Source: Lumnitzera littorea (lineage: Eukaryota; Streptophyta; Magnoliopsida; Myrtales; Combretaceae). From it: DNA of 64,000 nt. Each line of letters begins with the position of its first letter. Position 1 is the stretch's first letter. A program made the translations under genes and the position numbers. The notes under the pieces were generated by a model. That model worked only from the letters and a program-made list of their open reading frames with translations. It made no database searches and was not told where the DNA came from. The stretch is from positions 90,857,455 to 90,921,454 of the forward strand of contig JAMXBB010000009.1 of assembly GCA_024138015.1 (NCBI GenBank), in the 5' to 3' direction. Positions 46,451 through 58,960 of the stretch are shown one piece after another.

Positions 46451-49200
46451 ATGAATTTTTTTGTGTTATCTAAATATTCGGTTCATCATGACATTACTAG
46501 GGTACAAATGGCAGATTACGTGAAAATTATTCTCTATGCGAACGGAAATATAGTGATGAGTAATTGGGGGCCAAAGTATGACAGGGAGCCCGTTAAGAAG
46601 TTAAAAATTAGGAAGGATTCAAACTTCTCTCATTTTAGTCGGAGAATTTGTGGATGCGCCTAAGTTGACCCGAATGGTGTTGAACTCGTGCACAAGTATC
46701 CCTTTTTCCATGATGCTAGAGTTGTCTACAAGTCGATGGCCATTAGAGATGATGAGGACGTTGAGAATTTCATTGAGATGGTAGAGTCTTTTGGAGAACG
46801 AAGTATTCAGGAAGTGTACATAAGGCACATTGGGGAATCGAGTGCCTAGGTTGAGCATGAAATACATGAGCTAGACAATCCAACCCTTCCGGAACCCAAT
46901 GTGCATTCAGCAATGACCGGTGCAGAGCAAATAAAAGTGGATCAATCTAATGAACCATACATGAATTTCTGTAAATACGAGCACATGAATATCACAAAAG
47001 AATAGCTTGACGAAGCATTGGGTCCCATTATTGAACATGAAGAGTCTTATAATCTGTATGTAGAGAGAATGCACATGGATATAAATGTCGATAATGGGGA
47101 GAATGCAGCAGATGTGGATGGTGATGAGGATGATGGGGATGGTGATGAAGATGATATTAGGCCCGAAGATGACCACATTGAAGATTTGGGAGAGACCCAA
47201 GTGATACCATATGTTGTCGGGAGCACTGTACCAGTCCGGGTACTTCGCAGCGACAGCCCGAGCAGGCCCCACCGTCGAACCAGCGAAGTATTATCTAGTA
47301 GAGAGTTTCAAGACTTTCCACAAATAAACAAACCTATTGACAGGTTTGTGAGAGATCCTACCCTATTTTACAAAAGCCGATATGATGGTAGTGGCTATGT
47401 AACATTTGAGAGATACGTTAATCAAATGTGCAGCAACATTGTCAACTCTAATGACTTAAGTGTCAGTATATGTTTCAACACGAAAAAGGATCTCATAGAT
47501 GCAGTTAAATCGTTCCACCTGAGGAACCACTGTGATTTCTATGTACACATTTTGAAACCGATTGTATATGCGATCTCTTATAAAAAGAAAGAACAGGGTT
47601 GTAAGCGAAGGCTATGGGCTTGTTTGAAGAAAGTAGAGGATCTTTTCAAAATAACAATTCCAGAGAGTTCGCACACTTTTGTGTACCCGATGATGAACCA
47701 AGATCACCTTCAGCTCAACAGCAACATAATGGCTATATTATTCATCAATAGTGTACGGAACAACCCTGATGTTAAGATACCTGATCTTACAGCTAACGTG
47801 CAAACTATGTACCTATACACAGTAAGCAATAGAAGGGTTTTCAAAGCAAAGTGAAAGGCTGTCGAAATGGTATGTGGTAACTAGAGAAGTCATATAATGA
47901 GTTACCGAGACTATTAAATGCAACGACGTTAACCAACCTGGGGACACAAGTAGATTGGGGTTGGAATAGTTCGCCAAAGCGAGGTCAATCCCAGTTCAAG
48001 TAGGTTTTTTAGACATTTAGGCCGTATATAGAAGCCTTCAAATACTATCGACCTATTGTATGTGTCGATGGCACATTCTTATCTGGAAAGTATGGGCATA
48101 AGTTGTTAGTAGCTTGTAGCATGGATGGGGACAATTCAATAGTTCCATTAGCATTTGCTCTTGTTGACACAAAATTGGCATAAACATGGGAGTGGTTCTT
48201 ATGCAAGCTTTAAGTGCATGTAGTCGGCCAGAAGGGGGAAACGTTATGTCTTATATCTGATAGGGCATCCAGTATTGATTCTGCGTACAAGGACCCGTCA
48301 GTAGGTTGGCAACCACCGTTCGTAGTTTGGAGATACTGTTTACGATACTTTGCTAGTAACTTCAATACGGTCTACAAAAAAAAATTGTGCAAGAAACTTG
48401 TTTGGTTTGCAGGTGTGCTGGCACAACAAAGGAAATTCGAATGTTTCATGGAGAAGTTGGCCCAAGCTAAGGAAGACGCTCCCACATGGTTTGACAATGT
48501 TGATTTGGACTATAGACTCTTGCAAATGATGGGTGTTACCGTTTTGGATACATGACATCAAACATTGTCGAGAGTTATAACTCCATTTTGAAATTAGCGC
48601 ATGGATTACCTATCACTGCATTAGTAAAGAAGATATTTTACAACTATGTCGCCTATTGGGACAAGACGCATAAGGACACTAAGGAGACAATCAATTCTAG
48701 CAAGACATATACTGATTACGCCCTAAAGATGTATGAAACTTGGAGAGGGTAGGTAAGTGTACATAAAGTCATCTCGTTTAGCTTCTAGAACAGTATTTTC
48801 GAGGTATTAACTGGTAGTTGAATGATGAGGATTGGATTGAAAGGAGGAGGAAGGACATATACAATTAACTTTAGAGGCCGCACTTGCACTTGTCAAAAGT
48901 GGCAAGTATATAGGATCCCTTGCTCCCATGCATGTGTTGCTACAACGAGTATGAGGGTGGATAGCAAATCGGCAAATAAGACCATAGTATAAGTGGGCAA
49001 ACTAGATGAATTATTATCGAGCTCATTTCTACCTGATTGGTGATGAACTAAACTAGCCAGAAGTTAGCTTCCCTTATCTACAACCGAATATTGACTTACT
49101 ACGAAAGAAAGGTAAACCTAGGCGTAAGCGATATCATATGGAGATGGAAGCTCGAGAGCAGTCAAACAAAACTAGATGTAGTGCATATGGGTGAGAAGGA
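46451..49200 (+). pseudogene. MuDR-type (MULE) transposase
   Basis: N-terminal PB1-like/MULE N-terminal region at 46500-46850 (VKIILYANGNIVMSNWG); an Asp/Glu-rich linker at 47090-47190; Mutator DNA-binding domain at about 47470-47850 (FNTKKDLIDAVKSFHLRNH), contained in the longest intact open frame (47018-47854, 278 codons). The catalytic core starts near 48010 (RPYIEAFKYYRPIVCVDGTF) with Asp at 48067-48069 and a second Asp at 48259-48261 (ISDRAS). A C-terminal segment is at 48552-48750 and a SWIM zinc finger, CxC at 48885-48893 and CxH at 48921-48929 (CTCQKWQVYRIPCSHAC). A frameshift near 47885, a TAA at 48181 and another shift near 48550 make it inactive. Confidence 0.87.
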
Positions 49201-49329
49201 CATAATAGGAGGAGGTGTTTAAAGATTAATAGGGTCGGTATATATTCTTTTCTATCTAGGCATTACATTGTAATACATTCATAGTTGTAATTATTATCTT
49301 CTTTTCTTTTTTTTTTTGGTATACTAAAC

Positions 49330-49883
49330 ATGTTTGTATGTGATCGCAATATAGATGGAGCTAGACTGATTGATCCACACGTACTTGCGAGGCAGGCCAG
49401 TCACCATTTACAGGCTGTCTAGGAGGGTAAGGTAAGTAATGTCATTATTGTTTATAATCAATTCTCTTATTAACGATGTATTACTTGCTAACTTAACTGA
49501 ATGTTTGTTTAAGAGGCAGCCTATGCACTATGAGTGCAACGTAGTGAGATGTCATTACATAAGGATGAGCGGGATATCCCTATACATCCTAGGATAGAGC
49601 TGTACATATGGGAAGATAGGCTCTAGAGAGTTATACAACTCCCATTTATTATGTTGGATTGGTATTTGATTACGGCACTTGTCGAGAGATGAAGACCCAA
49701 GACATACGCATTCCACCTACCCATTGGAAAGGCGACCATTACACTGCAAGACGTTGAAGTCTAGCTTAGACTTCCAATTGAGGGGCTCACAATGGCGAGG
49801 CAAACAAAGACGGATGATGAAGAAAGTTAGGTTAATGTAAGAAAGAGGTTGCTGGGTGTAAGGCCTGCTCAGATGAGAGGTAC
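49330..49883 (+). pseudogene. Plant mobile domain (PMD) gene in MULE, 5' part
   Basis: Downstream of the transposase on the same strand. It reads DPHVLARQASHHLQ near 49370, then a GT-AG intron-like interval (about 49432-49513), then WYLITALVER and KTYAFHLPIGKATITLQDVEV.LRLPIEG, the signature of the plant mobile domain (PF10536, 'aminotransferase-like'). The open frame is broken by several stops. It is cut at 49883 by the T2b solo LTR and resumes in frame at 53741. PMD genes are known both as host genes (MAIN/MAIL-like) and as MULE or gypsy passengers; here it is inside TIRs, so it is a passenger. Confidence 0.8.
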
Positions 49884-52800
49884 TATCACGACTCAACAGT
49901 ATCGTTGTCATAGTAAGTCACCGTGTACCATACAAAGGTCTACTATCAACCCATTTGCTAATCGTAGGCCTTTCATATGACGTATAAGGCTCCTTCTACT
50001 ATACGTTACTACCAGGCCCATAGATAAGTAATATAAAGCAATTTAACTAAGATTACTTCTATGGTATAAATTAACTAATCATGTAGACTTGTGAGACTCA
50101 CACCAAAAGAATATTACAAACAATATGCAGTTCATAAGGGAATTGCATTAGAAATTTTAATCTATGTTATAAACAAAATTGTAAAAGTTACTAGTTATCT
50201 ACAAATCTATTACAAAATGTCCTCTTCGCTCTCTGATCGCTCCAACCCGTCCCTATACGAGACTTACCACAAGCATGCCTCGGCCCGAATTAGCGAAGAA
50301 ATTTCCCTACATCAAAAGAAATCTATCGGGGTGTAAGCTTAAGCTTAGTGAGATAAATACCCTCTTCAGTACCACATTGCAAAAATTTATTAGATGCACA
50401 ATCATATGAATGCATAAACAATCGGTATGCCAAACAACACACATAGTGACTTAGGAACTACATATGACTCAGAATTACACCCTCTGTAGTTGGGTTTTGG
50501 AGATAATTAACTAACCCAAACCAAAATCCGGGTTCTAAACCTTGGGTTTTAATTCATTTGTACTATTGTGCTTAAGTCAAAACAAAACCATATATATATA
50601 TGTATATATATATATACATATATATATATGGTTTTGTTTTGACTTAAGCACAATAGTACAAATGAATTAAAACCCAAGGTTTAGAACCCGGATTTTTATA
50701 TATACGTAGATTGTATGTAATATACTTTCTTCCCAAACAACAAATCATAGTTTCAAAATCTCAAGTCTAACGATATGGTGGCCCCCGCAATCCATAAACA
50801 CATGCCCTAAGCAAAAGCCATAAGACTCGGCCCTTCGCCGACAGTTGGTGTCTCCTAATACTTAGTAAGCCCATCAACTTAGGATAGAGACTCAATAAAA
50901 ATGATGACATAGCTAGTGGCCAATCCTGCAGGAGGCTCGTCCTCTTGTGAGTTCCTTCCCAACTTCTACGTGAAGCGGCAGTCGATGTTATCCGAATGCA
51001 ATATGGGGAATGCATGATTCATTTTAATTTCTTAATCATATAAGTGATTAACTCGACTTTCAAGGTGATCAAACAATTTCATTCTATACAATTGCATGTA
51101 TAAATTATTACAAACAATTCTCATTATTATATAATTAACAAACCATCTCATTCATCCACAAATTCATACATATGCATTTCCCATATCCTACAAGCAAAAT
51201 CAAGTAAAGAGTCATCGGGATTTTACTCACTCTACCATGCGGTCAATCAAAGTAATCCGGAGGCAAGTTGTCTCCATACGTGGTGTCCCCTGATCATCGA
51301 AATCATAATACTATAAGGAATTGATATAAACTTAGGATACTAAGCTAAAATCCCTTAAGTTGTACTCTTGACTAGTTTTCATAACTTTTCCCCATTTTTA
51401 ATTAAAAGTTCAATCGCATATAACTTTTTCGTTTTAAATCTGATTTTTATAATCTTATAGTTAGTCTTCATCGTTTTCGAGTGTACTTTAACGTAGTGAG
51501 GTTAGATTTTCGAAATGAGACACGCAAATTTGTTCATGGGTCAGAACAGTAGCGATCCTCATGTTTTAGAGTACTTTTAGGCCCTGTTTGGTAAATGAGC
51601 TTTTTGGTAACTTAAGAAATCCTTTGGGCTTGGTCTTAAGATTTTATCCTAAGCTCAAAATACTCCTTGAGATCAGATTTACAACTTTGATTTATACTCC
51701 TAAGGCTAATAACCACTTCGTGGGCTCTTTAGTAAGCTTAAGTTGTCAAATGGGCTTGTTTTTTGTTCAACTCAAAGATGGTCACTTTCTCAGGCTTAAA
51801 GAGTGTTTTGTGGGCTTCTTGAAAGTCTTAAAACAACTCTTATGGATGTGTCAAGTTGCTAATTAGAAATTTAAGGGTCGTTCAATTGACATTTGAGGCC
51901 GGTTTTGGAAATTTTAAGCTCGATTTTAAGTTTTAAGCTGAATATACTTATCAAACTTGCCTTGGTTGGTCTTTTTACTTTGTTTACTTACTTTTATCAT
52001 ATTTTTAAGTGTCTTTTAAGGATGTTCCAGATCTGGTTGGTTTATATATGAGGGCTTCTAACTTGGTTTTCCTACTTGTTTCATCATTTCCTTAAGTTTA
52101 AGTGTTAGATAATGAACTTAAACTACTTGTATTCAAATCTTAACTTGACTTTTCTTCCGTGGGATGATTCTTTAGCTCATGCTTTACACAAAAAAAAAAA
52201 AATAGAAGATCTCATACTTAGTACAACTTTCATATCATAGCTCATGTCATACAAAGTTGGTTTCCTCATAAAACTTCATGTAATAGATTTTTCCTCAACT
52301 TAAGTCTAGATTTGAGCATGTTTAGCTTAATGGAAATAAATCAACATCCAAATGATCTTTGAATCTTCACATCCAGCATGTTCATCTTTCATTCAAGCTC
52401 TTGTTTCAAGATTTTGTCATCTTAAAATCTTCCATTCAAAATGTTAAACAAGTATCTTTACAAAACACCAACTTTACATGCTCATATTTCAACTTCATGC
52501 AAAGATTTCATGAGTTTGTTTCTTAAGATGGTCTTTGATGTTATAACAACTCATAATCATACTCATATCTTCAAGAAATCAAAGTCTCCTAACATTAACA
52601 CTAACCTATTAACATAAGAAACACTTACTTGTCCTTAAAGCAAAGTATGGTGGTTGTGCACATAGGTTCCACTTAAGCTCTTAACCTTACTTTCTTCTTT
52701 TGCACCTTTTTGGAAACCCGAGTTGTTTGATCCTTTAGAGTGGGGTTTGTGAAAGGTTTGAAGGGTTTTAAAAGAGCTTAGATGTTAGAAGGGAAGGACA

Positions 52801-53740
52801 CAAGAAAAGAAAATGAAAGTGCTGTAAGTGAAGCTTGGAAAGTAGTGGCAAAGTTGATTTTGTGGGGCTTAAGTGTTCCCACTTTTTGGGTCGGTTTCCA
52901 ATAAGAGAAAAAGGAAGTGAAAATGAAATTGAAAGTGAGAGAAATGAGAGAAAGAGTGGCCGGTTGGGAATGGGAGTGAATGTGTGTCTAAGATGTCTCA
53001 AAATTGTTGTCTTGTAGTTTACATAAAAGTCAACAATTGCAACTATTAATGATATAAGCATTAAAAAGTAAATAGTGATGTATAAGAGAAAGTGATTAAT
53101 AAAAGAAAGACGAGCATGGCCCCCCTCTCCTTCTTGTTCAAACCAGCCATGGAGTGTCTTTTAAGGCATGAAATTGTCTTGTCTCATTTAATAAAGTTAA
53201 GCATATGAAATCTTATAAAAATTTGTCCATATGTAGTATAAGTAAAGGTATGATAAGGAAAGTGTATTATCACTAGATTTTGATAAGTTATCAATTAATA
53301 AATGATTTCAACTTTCAATTAATAAGTCATCTAAGGTGATTGGTTGGTCTACTTATTTATATGTAAGGCTTAGACATAAAGATAAGGGCATAGTTTTATA
53401 GAAAATTGTTTTAGGATTTTCATCTTGCATTGTTTTGTAATTTATGATTCAATTCTTATAAAATTGTGAAATTTTCTAAAGTTGAATGAAATTATTCAAA
53501 TTAAATTATCGATTAGTCACTTAGGTTTAAAAGTCCCTAATTGTTTTAGGGTTTAGGGTCTTAAGTGACTTTAAAACTCGCAGTTCTTCAAGCTCAGGTT
53601 TTATCGATAATTGGTTTTTAAATTGGAAAAATTTAATTTGTTTCTAAACGTAAACTTAAGTTCTTAGTTTCGTTGATCCTTGGGAATGTTCGGAAAGTAC
53701 TCTTAGTCAAATTATAGGCCCACTAAAAGTAGGGTTTACA
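49884..53740 (-). mobile_element. Long solo LTR, family T2 copy b, 3857 bp
   Basis: On the plus strand it runs from TATCACGACTC to GGGTTTACA, the reverse of a TGTAAACCC...GAGTCGTGATA LTR. It is flanked by ggtac (49879-49883) and agtgc (53741-53745). The PMD reading frame is continuous when it and one TSD copy are dropped. Its first ~510 bp match the end of the window (63491-64000) and its distal ~2.3 kb match 1-1925. It holds the perfect palindrome at 50523-50696. No coding sequence of its own is seen; open frames at 50091-51015, 51588-51866 and 52768-53061 are LTR noise. Confidence 0.82.
50523..50696. repeat. Perfect 174-bp palindrome (87-bp arms, no spacer)
   Basis: The base at position n pairs with that at 101219-n for every position checked from 50523 to 50696. 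The outer arm reads 'aaaatccgggttctaaacc' and the centre is an alternating TA/TG/CA core around 50600-50619. No mismatch was found in 87 pairs, although the surrounding LTR is old and diverged. The arms end abruptly, and there is no obvious TSD or terminal motif of a known MITE family. Confidence 0.95.
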
Positions 53741-55430
53741 AGTGCTCTCTTATCTTTGATGTGGTTATGAGAACACTTTCGGATACTTCCCCGTAGGGTG
53801 GACAACGAAACAGTCCGATAGTATGCACATGCATACAAACTCAACTTGATAGGAGGATTCATTTTTGCGGATAAATTCTTCAACCTTATTTATCTAATGT
53901 TCCTACCATTGCTAAAGGACTTCTCAATAGCCAGGCAGTTTAGTTGAGGCAACGCGTGCTTGGCATGGTTGTACTGGTAGCTGTACTCTACTTTGTCATC
54001 CGATACACATGAGCTAGGAAGGGTCATGATTCTATTACAAGTCTGGGCTTGAGATAGATTCCTACATGTCACCCCCTTAGTCGATATGGGTTTATTATCG
54101 ACGGAGATAAGCCATTGGCAGCTAGATAGAGAGTAGTGTGGGATACGACTCAGCATCCGATGTATGTTATAGATGCATATCACACAGCTTTTGACATGCA
54201 GACGATGCAACAGGTATGATATGATCTTTGCTGTCCTTTTCTTAGCCATAAGTGATAACCATCGTCGTTTGACTATTTTACTTTTTTTTCCTTTTCTTCT
54301 GTCCTTTAGGTTGTTTGAGAGCCTTATACAAAGGAGTTACTACAGTTGCTGCCTTACTTTTGTATTGCTGGGCAACACATTTTGACTGTCTCGGTACCAC
54401 TCATATGTTTCCACATCATTGAGTAGTGCTTTCCAAACCGTATCATCCGACAGTTTAGTGAATATCAGTATGTTCTACACGAGGTCGACACCTCAGAGCA
54501 ACTCCACCAGCTGGATCTCCAAGGTAAGATAGATGTTGACTAGATCAATATACACTCTTCCTACATCCAAGCTTGGGGATAAAGACATGGATTCCCAGTA
54601 CACATCCAGGGTCCTTGAGTGGTCAATGAGAGCTACTGGCTGTGGTATAAACAGATCACCTAGTGTTATATTACACACCACGGAGCTGTCATTGGTCGAT
54701 TGGTACGTACATCTAAAATCATCCATTATTTTATTTTTCACTCGTTTATACTTGCTATCATATATACCAACATTTGTTTTCTTTACTTATTTCAGGTGGA
54801 CTCACTCAGGAGTATCAAATTGGCACTTAACTATCCTATAGTGCTAAGTATTGCAGATGGAGCACTTGACTTCGTTAAGCAGCACAGTGACCTTATCCTT
54901 TACCCATAGCAAAAGGGCGTACATGAGCTACCCCATATGGACCACAGTAGGGAGCAGGGACCACCTACTGACAAGGAGATGCCAACTCTTTGTGCACCAC
55001 CTAGGGGTAGAGCTAGAGTTCAAGGAGGTACGGCTTGGTAACGATATCTCACCACACGTCCGTTATTCCATAGACCAAGGGCATATTAGTGCAGGATACA
55101 ACACATATCCCAAGTCAGATGTTGCCTCCACTTCAAGAGCCAAATCCAGCTCTAAGGCTGGATCTAGCTCATACATAACTCCTGAGTTCTAGCAACATCT
55201 TGACCTCACGACTCCACCAGCTCCTTAAAAGCGACATTCTACTCCTACACAGTCATCCATAGGTGAAGGCACCACTCAGTTGCATTTGGGCCATCCAGCT
55301 GACCTAGTCCCTCCTAAGGAACTTCAATTCAATGATCCACCACCTAAGCCTACTCAAACACATGCTAGACAAGGGTGTTCACTTCTTTCCCGTACCGTAA
55401 GGACCTTTACACGACGTAGGCATTAGTAGA
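53741..55430 (+). pseudogene. Plant mobile domain (PMD) gene in MULE, 3' part
   Basis: It resumes with LLSLMW, then YAHAYKLNLIGGFIFADKFF and LMFLPLLKDFS (PMD core), RVMILLQVWA, a GT-AG intron-like gap (54214-54309), then FCIAGQHILTVSVPLICFHI and PNRIIRQF, a second intron-like gap (about 54703-54795), then SLRSIKLALNYPI and a Ser/Pro/Arg-rich tail to about 55427. Retained splice sites at positions where protein similarity stops and restarts support a genuine multi-exon gene. Stops (for example in place of Trp and Arg codons) show decay. Minus-strand open frames at 53890-54249 and 54493-54741 are shadows. Confidence 0.78.
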
Positions 55431-55805
55431 TATGTTTAGTTTATTGTTTTAGTTTTCTCCTTTATTTTTCCTTTGTATTGATGTTATCATTGACTCATTA
55501 CAACTTTTTTGTATATACTGATTATTTGAAATACATTTCACTTTTCATCATATATTGCAGTTCAATGTATTGTTTATTTATCCTAATTTTACAATTTACA
55601 ATTACTTTTTCAACTGTTCGACTCGTATGGTCATTAGATGATCATCCCATGCACTTATTTCTTCCCCACTTGCCATATTTGTTGAAGTGTCCCACTAATT
55701 GTAATTTTATGTAATTGATTACTACATCAAACTTTCCATTCAATTTGTAAGCTAAGGGTTGGAAGAACATTACTTTATCGTTTCAGACAGGGGGAATTAG
55801 TAGGT

Positions 55806-55953
55806 TAGTAGAAAGTGACACTGAAGGCGCATCCACTTGATGCGCCTTCAGTGTAAAAATCATAAGATACTGAAGATGCATTCACTTGATGCGCCTTCAG
55901 TATACTGTATTCATAATTTTTTTCATAAAGGAGCCCATATTCATATAAAACTC
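55806..55953 (-). repeat. MULE right terminal inverted repeat with two hairpins
   Basis: Reverse complement of the left end. The inner hairpin at 55818-55854 is perfect (16-bp arms around a 5-bp loop 'cactt'); the outer one at 55867-55903 is imperfect. The element ends TATAAAACTC at 55953 and is followed by the second TSD copy 'tataaataa'. 55431-55805 is the AT-rich 3' flank of the PMD gene, with no coding seen. Confidence 0.88.
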
Positions 55954-56153
55954 TATAAATAACATAAGGAGCCAAAGGTATGGGGCTTTCTCTCTTAAAC
56001 TCTCATACACAAACACATACACCCAACCGAACTCTCTTCACCAACTTTCAATGAAGTGCTTGAACACTACACATGCCTATTATACCCTCCTTTAACCTCT
56101 TCCTTACTAACTTAAGCATTAGAGGACCCTCATAAATCAACTCACAAGGGGTT
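55954..56153 (+). mobile_element. LTR fragment X, remainder after the MULE
   Basis: It starts at the duplicated TATA box and carries an R/U5-like stretch ('aactctcatacac', then 'ctaacttaagcattagagg'). It is cut by the Athila LTR at 56154, so its 3' end is not present here. Confidence 0.45.
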
Positions 56154-57507
56154 TGATATAAGGCAAGCATACTTATCGATTTATAGTATATTTCAGTTTA
56201 AACAGATATCATTTCTACAAGTACTATGAGTACTAATATTGACTATTTCTTTATTATCTAGCTAATAAATTTGATTTCAAGAAACTAAAAGAAATTAAAG
56301 CTGCTACAGCTAATGATTAATCTAATAACTAATCAAGACGCGAACTAAAGAAATTAAACAAGGAAGCAATTAACTCAAAAAATTAACTTCGAGATTCAAC
56401 TACATATGTAGATCTTGCATCCCCTATAATTACACATGCAACTTCTACTCAAGATAATCTAATTTTATCTCTAATTTCTTTGACCGAGAAAATTCTCTAA
56501 TAAAGTTAATAACTTTCTCAAGTCTATGAACCTTAATATTTGAATTATCTATTAAAATCTCTTCTCGATAGTATAATTAAAAATCGCATCAACAAACAAC
56601 AAATTGTGGTAAAAATAATAATTAAGAATTGAAAAGACTTTGCAACTTATCTATAAGCTGGCAATAATCTTTATCAATTATGCCTAGATCTAACCATACA
56701 AGCAATCTCTCAGTTTTCTTGCACAATATCGAATATTATATCAATCATTAGAAATATTAATCTAAAGTAACAAGGAACACATAATTGAATCAAATAAATC
56801 AAAGATTTTATTAGATTTAATAAAACTCAACATCGCATGGCAATCCTAGGTTCCACCAACCTTAGATATAATGAAATTACATGCTAATCATGGTAAAGGA
56901 ACAATCTTGAATCAAATCTAGTGAGAACATATAAATAAAATCCATGAAAACTAAGAAAATCTCTTGAATCTTGAAGCTCAAAGTTCAAAGTGCTTGCTCT
57001 CTTGTATGTTTCCAACCTTGGAGTCCGTAAAATTTGTCTTAAAAAGTGTATCACAAATCCCTAAACAGTCCTTTTTTAATGCATTTAAAATTCTCCCTTT
57101 GCTACAAGGACATGACCATATGATACGATCATGTCATTAGTCATATCTCTTATATCTTCCCAAATCTCAATTAATCTTTTTTAAATCTTCTCAAATTTGC
57201 TACCAAAACAATTTGGGACATGGTTTATCTCCCAAGTCGTGTCACTTTCTATGGACTACTCTATTATACTAAAAAATCTTCCTTACAACTAACACAATCA
57301 TACTGTTACTCATGTCACTTCTAAACTTTATAACTTCTTCATTTTAACTCTAAATTGAATTAAACTCATTTTTATTTTCTCATTTTCTTCTAAAGAATGT
57401 TTCAAAACCTAGAAATCAAAATTTTACTTAATTAAATATCATTTTAAAAAAAAAATAAACCAAAAATCCCAAGGAAATATGTTAAAAATCATTATAATAA
57501 CTATAGT
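56154..57507 (-). mobile_element. 3' LTR of reverse-strand Athila element
   Basis: The plus-strand start TGATATAAGGCAAGC is the reverse of the Athila LTR end (...GCCTCGTATCA). The sequence is homologous, inverted, to the solo LTR at 6527-7747 all along: 'gagtactaatatt' near 56225, a 'catgac' pair near 57110-57150, and 'acctagaaatcaaaatttt' matching the 5' part near 57400. The distal boundary, about 57507, is estimated from where similarity stops. Confidence 0.75.
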
Positions 57508-58960
57508 CAATTAATAGTTTATCGAACATCCCTACACATAGGAATTTGATAGTTCGCAAGCAAATAGATCAAAGAAAAATCAAGATAAGAAATTCTTAAT
57601 TAAAACTATCACTACTTAATAGACCGACCAAAAATTTACACTTAACCTAAAAACAATTCAAAAGATCAACCTACAACTTTCACTCAAATTTCTTTAACAA
57701 ATTCCTTCCTTATACTTAATCTTTTTACAATGCTCAAAACACATAAAGTACTAGAGTTCACAAGCTAATATACATAAATTAAAGATTATTCAGATCATTT
57801 AATCAATGATTACTAAACTCAAAATCAAATTTAATATCTCGTTAGCCAAAAAAAGTCATAAAAATTTTGCCCACTTAGTTAAAATGTATACAACTCTCTT
57901 TTCAATCTCACTAAGCACCATAATCTAAAGTAAATACTTATTATATCCATTATCTTCTTAGCACTCCTCTAGTATGTATTTTCATTGGAAGGCTTCAATT
58001 AAATTCATTTTATTTCATTTATGCACAATTCATTTAATTGGAGTCCATTAGCAGTAGAATTCAAACCTTGCTCTTCTAATACACTAAGACGAACTCATAC
58101 CAACTTATCCTCACATCAACAATGGGAAAGAACCTTGCTCTTCTGAGGAACCAAGACCGATCCTTAGCAATATGACCATTTTATTTCATTTCCTTTTTCT
58201 TTCTTTCTTTATTTCTTTTTTTTTTTTTTTTAGCCTCCAACCTATTTATGATTTTTCAAGGAATTTTCAAAAAAACAAATTTTATTTGTTTGTTTACTAA
58301 GAATTATAGAGCTCTAATAACTTCTAAGAGAAAAATATACATTAAAGTAAATTCAAAAATAGTCGTAACTAACTCTCAACTAGTGGTGTTGCTCCAATTC
58401 TAAGTCATAAAGTCTTAGGCTAAATAACTGGTAACTCTACTCCATATAGATTTTACTAATCGACTCTAGTATTGTGTAATTTAATCACTAAAGATCAAAT
58501 ACTAAATCAAATTCAATATAGCTAATATGGAAGTTGTCAATTTTCACATAATTGCATGTCAACTAAACAATTGGATTAAATGCAAAAATAAAAAAAATGG
58601 TCTCCTAAATCACAATAATTTCCATATCCCCTTCTTCACACTTAATACCATGTGTTGTCCTTAATGTACAAAACTAAGTAACTCAAGAAGAAATATATCC
58701 ATGCAAACATTTAGGGGGGAAAGAAGACATCAAAGTAGGATATAGCAACCAAGAAGCCTAGATTCATTCTATTTAAGCGCAATCTCCAACACAAGCTTCA
58801 AAGTTCTAAGACTGGTACCATGCAACAAGACTCATTAAACACAAAATAAAGAAAAGAAAATAAAAGAAAACTAATATAAATAAAAAAACATGAAAACAGA
58901 AAAATAGTCCAGCAACTAAACAAAGTCCTAAAAAATGACCAAGTACAAATCTAAAAATCC
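57508..58960 (-). mobile_element. Athila spacer between envelope-like gene and 3' LTR
   Basis: AT-rich, non-coding on both strands, with a poly-T/C run near 58190-58230. On the minus strand the sequence next to the LTR includes 'tgtgtagggatg', reminiscent of Athila 3' ends. Nothing else is recognisable. Confidence 0.45.

Larger units (their letters stand above)
45724..55953 (+). mobile_element. Mutator-like element (MULE), 10.2 kb with nested LTR
   Basis: The element starts GAGTTTTATA and ends TATAAAACTC. The first ~165 bp (45724-45890) and last ~150 bp (55806-55953) form terminal inverted repeats. Each TIR contains two 37-bp imperfect hairpins. The 9-bp TSD is given separately. Inside are a MuDR-type transposase pseudogene and a plant mobile domain pseudogene, both on the plus strand. 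Removing the 3.9-kb solo LTR leaves about 6.4 kb, a normal size for an autonomous MULE with one passenger gene. 45890-46450 is a non-coding leader with a (TA)n tract at about 46311-46337. Confidence 0.88.

Noticed and set aside
53890..54249. 119-codon minus-strand open frame
   Set aside because: Antisense to recognisable PMD coding sequence on the plus strand.
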